A stretch of DNA of 64,000 bases from Pseudomonas orientalis (GTDB taxonomy: Bacteria > Pseudomonadota > Gammaproteobacteria > Pseudomonadales > Pseudomonadaceae), in NCBI RefSeq assembly GCF_001439815.1, contig NZ_JYLM01000007.1, positions 248,001 to 312,000 on the forward strand, in the 5' to 3' direction. This document shows, piece after piece, positions 62,130 to 64,000 of the stretch (positions are counted from its first letter, which is position 1; every line of letters starts with the position of its first letter). The position numbers were made by a program, and so were the translations under genes. A model generated the notes under the pieces. The model had not been told where the DNA came from. It saw only the letters and a list, made by a program, of their open reading frames with translations, and did no database searches.

Positions 62130-63509
62130 CTACGCCGCCGTCTGCCGGATTGGCAGCACCACGCGAAACGTCGTGCCCTTGCCCGGCTCACTGCTGACCG
62201 AGATATCCCCACGGTGTTTCTTGACGATACCGTAGGACAGTGACAGCCCCAGCCCGGTGCCTTCGCCCACCGGCTTGGTGGTGAAGAACGGGTCGAAAAT
62301 TTTCTGCACGGTGTCGGAGTCAATGCCGCAGCCGTTGTCCGCCACTTCCAGCCAGATGGTGTCGCCGTCCACGCCGTTGCTGATGGTGATGGTGCCGCGC
62401 TCCGGCCCCATGGCCTGGGCGGCGTTGATCACCAGGTTCATCACCACCTGGTTGAGCTGCGAGGCCAGGCATTCGATGTCCGGCAGCGGCGTGTAGTGCT
62501 TGATCACATCGGCCTTGTACTTGAGTTCGCTGGCGACGATGTTCAGCGTTGAATCGATGCCGTGTTGCAGGTTGGCGAACTGCCAGGTCTGGTCGTTATC
62601 CACCCGCGAGAAGTTTTTCAGGTCCTTGACGATCTGTACCACGCGACCAATGCCGTCCTTGGACTCGCGAATCAGCACCGGGATGTCTTCCCTGAGAAAG
62701 TCCAGTTCCAGCGCTATGCGCAATGCATCGAGCCGGTCGCGTGATTCCTGCTGCGGGATCAACGCTTCGCTGTGCTGATAAGCCTCGAGCATCTGTTGCA
62801 ACTGGTTGAAATAGCTCTCGAGGGTGCTGAGGTTGGACGAAATGAAACCCACCGGGTTGTTGATCTCATGGGCCACGCCGGCGGCGAGTTGTCCCAGCGA
62901 TGCGAGCTTCTCCGACTGCACCAGCTGGCTTTCCAGGTGCTTGCGCTCGTTGATTTCCAGTTGCAACGCCTGGGTGCGTTGTTCCACCAGTTGTTCCAAC
63001 TGCAAGGTTTGCAGGGAAGCGCGCCGGGCCATGTCCCATTTATTCGCCAGGGTATTGGCCATTTGCTGGACTTCAATGTTGTCGAACGGTTTTTTCAGGA
63101 TCAGCACGCGGTCATAAGCGTCCAGGCGAGACAGCAGGTCGTCCCAGGAGTAATCCGAGTAGGCGGTGCAGACCACCACTTGCAGGTCAGGGGCGACTTT
63201 CCACAAGTGTTCGATGGTCTTCGCGCCGTCCCAGCCCTGGGGCATGCGCATGTCAACGAAGGCCAGGGCATAGGGACGTTTTTCCGCCATGGCGGTGGTC
63301 AGCAGGCCCAGGCCTTCTTCACCGCCATAGGCACAATGCAGTTCGAATGCCTGGGCCTGCGGTCTGGCGGTGTCGCCGAACAGCGCCGACTCCATATCGT
63401 CCAGCGCCTGGTTGGCTTGTGCGTCGGGCATCAGGATCTTGCGAAAATCCTCATGGATGGAGGGTGTGTCGTCGATCAGCAGGACGCGCCGGTTGGGAGG
63501 CTGGTTCAT
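62130..63509 (-). CDS. hybrid response regulator / histidine kinase
   Basis: A 459-residue cytoplasmic signalling protein: an N-terminal receiver domain (RVLLIDDTPSIHEDF, phospho-aspartate in FVDMRMPQGWDG, lysine in ILKKPF), a coiled coil (about 165-205), then a histidine kinase with the phospho-accepting histidine in GVAHEINNPVGF and ATP-binding boxes NLVINAAQAM, DNGCGID and GTGLGLSLSYGI. No membrane helices. It overlaps the upstream kinase gene by four bases (ATGA), so the two probably work in one pathway. Confidence 0.93.
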   Translation of the reverse strand: MNQPPNRRVLLIDDTPSIHEDFRKILMPDAQANQALDDMESALFGDTARPQAQAFELHCAYGGEEGLGLLTTAMAEKRPYALAFVDMRMPQGWDGAKTIEHLWKVAPDLQVVVCTAYSDYSWDDLLSRLDAYDRVLILKKPFDNIEVQQMANTLANKWDMARRASLQTLQLEQLVEQRTQALQLEINERKHLESQLVQSEKLASLGQLAAGVAHEINNPVGFISSNLSTLESYFNQLQQMLEAYQHSEALIPQQESRDRLDALRIALELDFLREDIPVLIRESKDGIGRVVQIVKDLKNFSRVDNDQTWQFANLQHGIDSTLNIVASELKYKADVIKHYTPLPDIECLASQLNQVVMNLVINAAQAMGPERGTITISNGVDGDTIWLEVADNGCGIDSDTVQKIFDPFFTTKPVGEGTGLGLSLSYGIVKKHRGDISVSSEPGKGTTFRVVLPIRQTAA

Positions 63510-64000
63510 ACGGTACTTCCTGCCAGGGTCAAGGGAATCGTCAAGGTAAACACCGCGCCAAGGCCCGGGCCGTCGCTGTGGGCCGTGAGCTGGCCGTGCA
63601 TTTCCACGGCGGCCAGCGCGCAGCTGTGCAGGCCGAAGCCGTGGCCTTCCTTGCGGGTGGTAAACCCGTGGGTGAAGATCCGCGTCATGTTTTCGGCCGG
63701 TATGCCTTCGCCGTCGTCCTTCACGCTGATCTGAAGCCTTTCGTCATCTGTCTGCTCGACCGTCAGGGTGATTTGCCGTGGCCGCTCGGACAGCGAGGAC
63801 ATGGCGTACTTGGCGTTGCTGATCAGGTTGACCATGATCAGCAGCAGCCGGTGTTTGTCCCCCAGGATCTGCGGCACCGGCGCGTACTGCTTGACCACCA
63901 TGACATGGTGACGGCTCAGCGCGCCGGCGTTCATGCGCAAGGCGTCGTCCATCAGCGCGCCGATGTCGACGGGCTCGAGCAACGAGGAAGCGCCGGCATA
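63506..64000 (-). CDS. sensor histidine kinase, C-terminal part (cut by window edge)
   Basis: The reading frame is open to the end of the window, so only the C-terminal ~164 residues are seen. They form an HATPase domain: NLISNAKYAM, DDGEGIP, and GFTTRKEGHGFGLHSCALA. The N-terminal sensor and histidine lie beyond position 64000. It is upstream of, and overlaps, the hybrid kinase gene. Confidence 0.88.
   Translation of the reverse strand, partial: YAGASSLLEPVDIGALMDDALRMNAGALSRHHVMVVKQYAPVPQILGDKHRLLLIMVNLISNAKYAMSSLSERPRQITLTVEQTDDERLQISVKDDGEGIPAENMTRIFTHGFTTRKEGHGFGLHSCALAAVEMHGQLTAHSDGPGLGAVFTLTIPLTLAGSTV

Overview
The window is about 64 kb of a Pseudomonas chromosome, most likely from the P. 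fluorescens group. This rests on gene order (pepA divergent from lptFG; lepA-lepB-rnc-era-recO-pdxJ; cmoA-cmoB; a second Lon protease), on high GC, and on two families of short palindromic repeats of the REP/REPIN type that recur between genes. No tRNA, rRNA, CRISPR array, prophage or insertion sequence was seen.

Positions 1-17.4 kb are housekeeping: leucyl aminopeptidase, the LPS exporter permeases LptF/LptG, elongation factor 4, signal peptidase I, RNase III, Era, RecO, PdxJ, a CumA-like multicopper oxidase overlapping tadA, the CmoA/CmoB tRNA-modifying pair, a chagasin-like inhibitor lipoprotein and an AsrA-type Lon protease. Positions 17.7-22.0 kb hold a tightly packed four-gene operon: a secreted cupredoxin-like protein, a membrane GGDEF/EAL protein with a degenerate GGDEF motif, a DUF3034 outer-membrane protein and a lipoprotein truncated haemoglobin. 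Next come the PQQ glucose dehydrogenase (two inverted DnaA-box 9-mers upstream), a ZnuD-like TonB receptor behind a good Zur box, a VF530 protein, a Pr6Pr membrane protein and a PadR/siderophore-interacting-protein pair like E. coli YqjI/YqjH.

Positions 29.5-55.8 kb are accessory. An AT-rich leader precedes a CS1-type (alternate chaperone-usher) fimbrial operon: major pilin, attenuator hairpin, usher, tip adhesin, chaperone, minor pilin and a second, broken tip-adhesin copy. Opposite in direction lie two giant putative effector genes: a 1675-residue protein with LRRs and an NEL-type E3 ubiquitin ligase domain, and a 2074-residue dermonecrotic-toxin-like protein. The latter has two ChaN/Tiki/EreA-like domains, the first with lost motif residues, and three ~82-residue C-terminal repeats. 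Behind them are an unusual bifunctional penicillin-binding protein and, divergent from it, a 1530-residue protein of no recognised function. This giant-protein cluster is the most likely place for undescribed biology.

Positions 56-64 kb return to more ordinary content: a ProY-like permease, a structured repeat region with a perfect 25-bp inverted repeat enclosing two hairpins, an OpgC-family membrane protein, a membrane-anchored glutamate-synthase-like flavoprotein, a small hypothetical, a zinc-independent L31 paralogue (RpmE2) with a second Zur box, and two overlapping signalling genes, the last cut by the window edge. The two Zur boxes link the TonB receptor and RpmE2 in one zinc-starvation response. 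Start sites, regulatory sites and family names come from reading the sequence; no database search was run.
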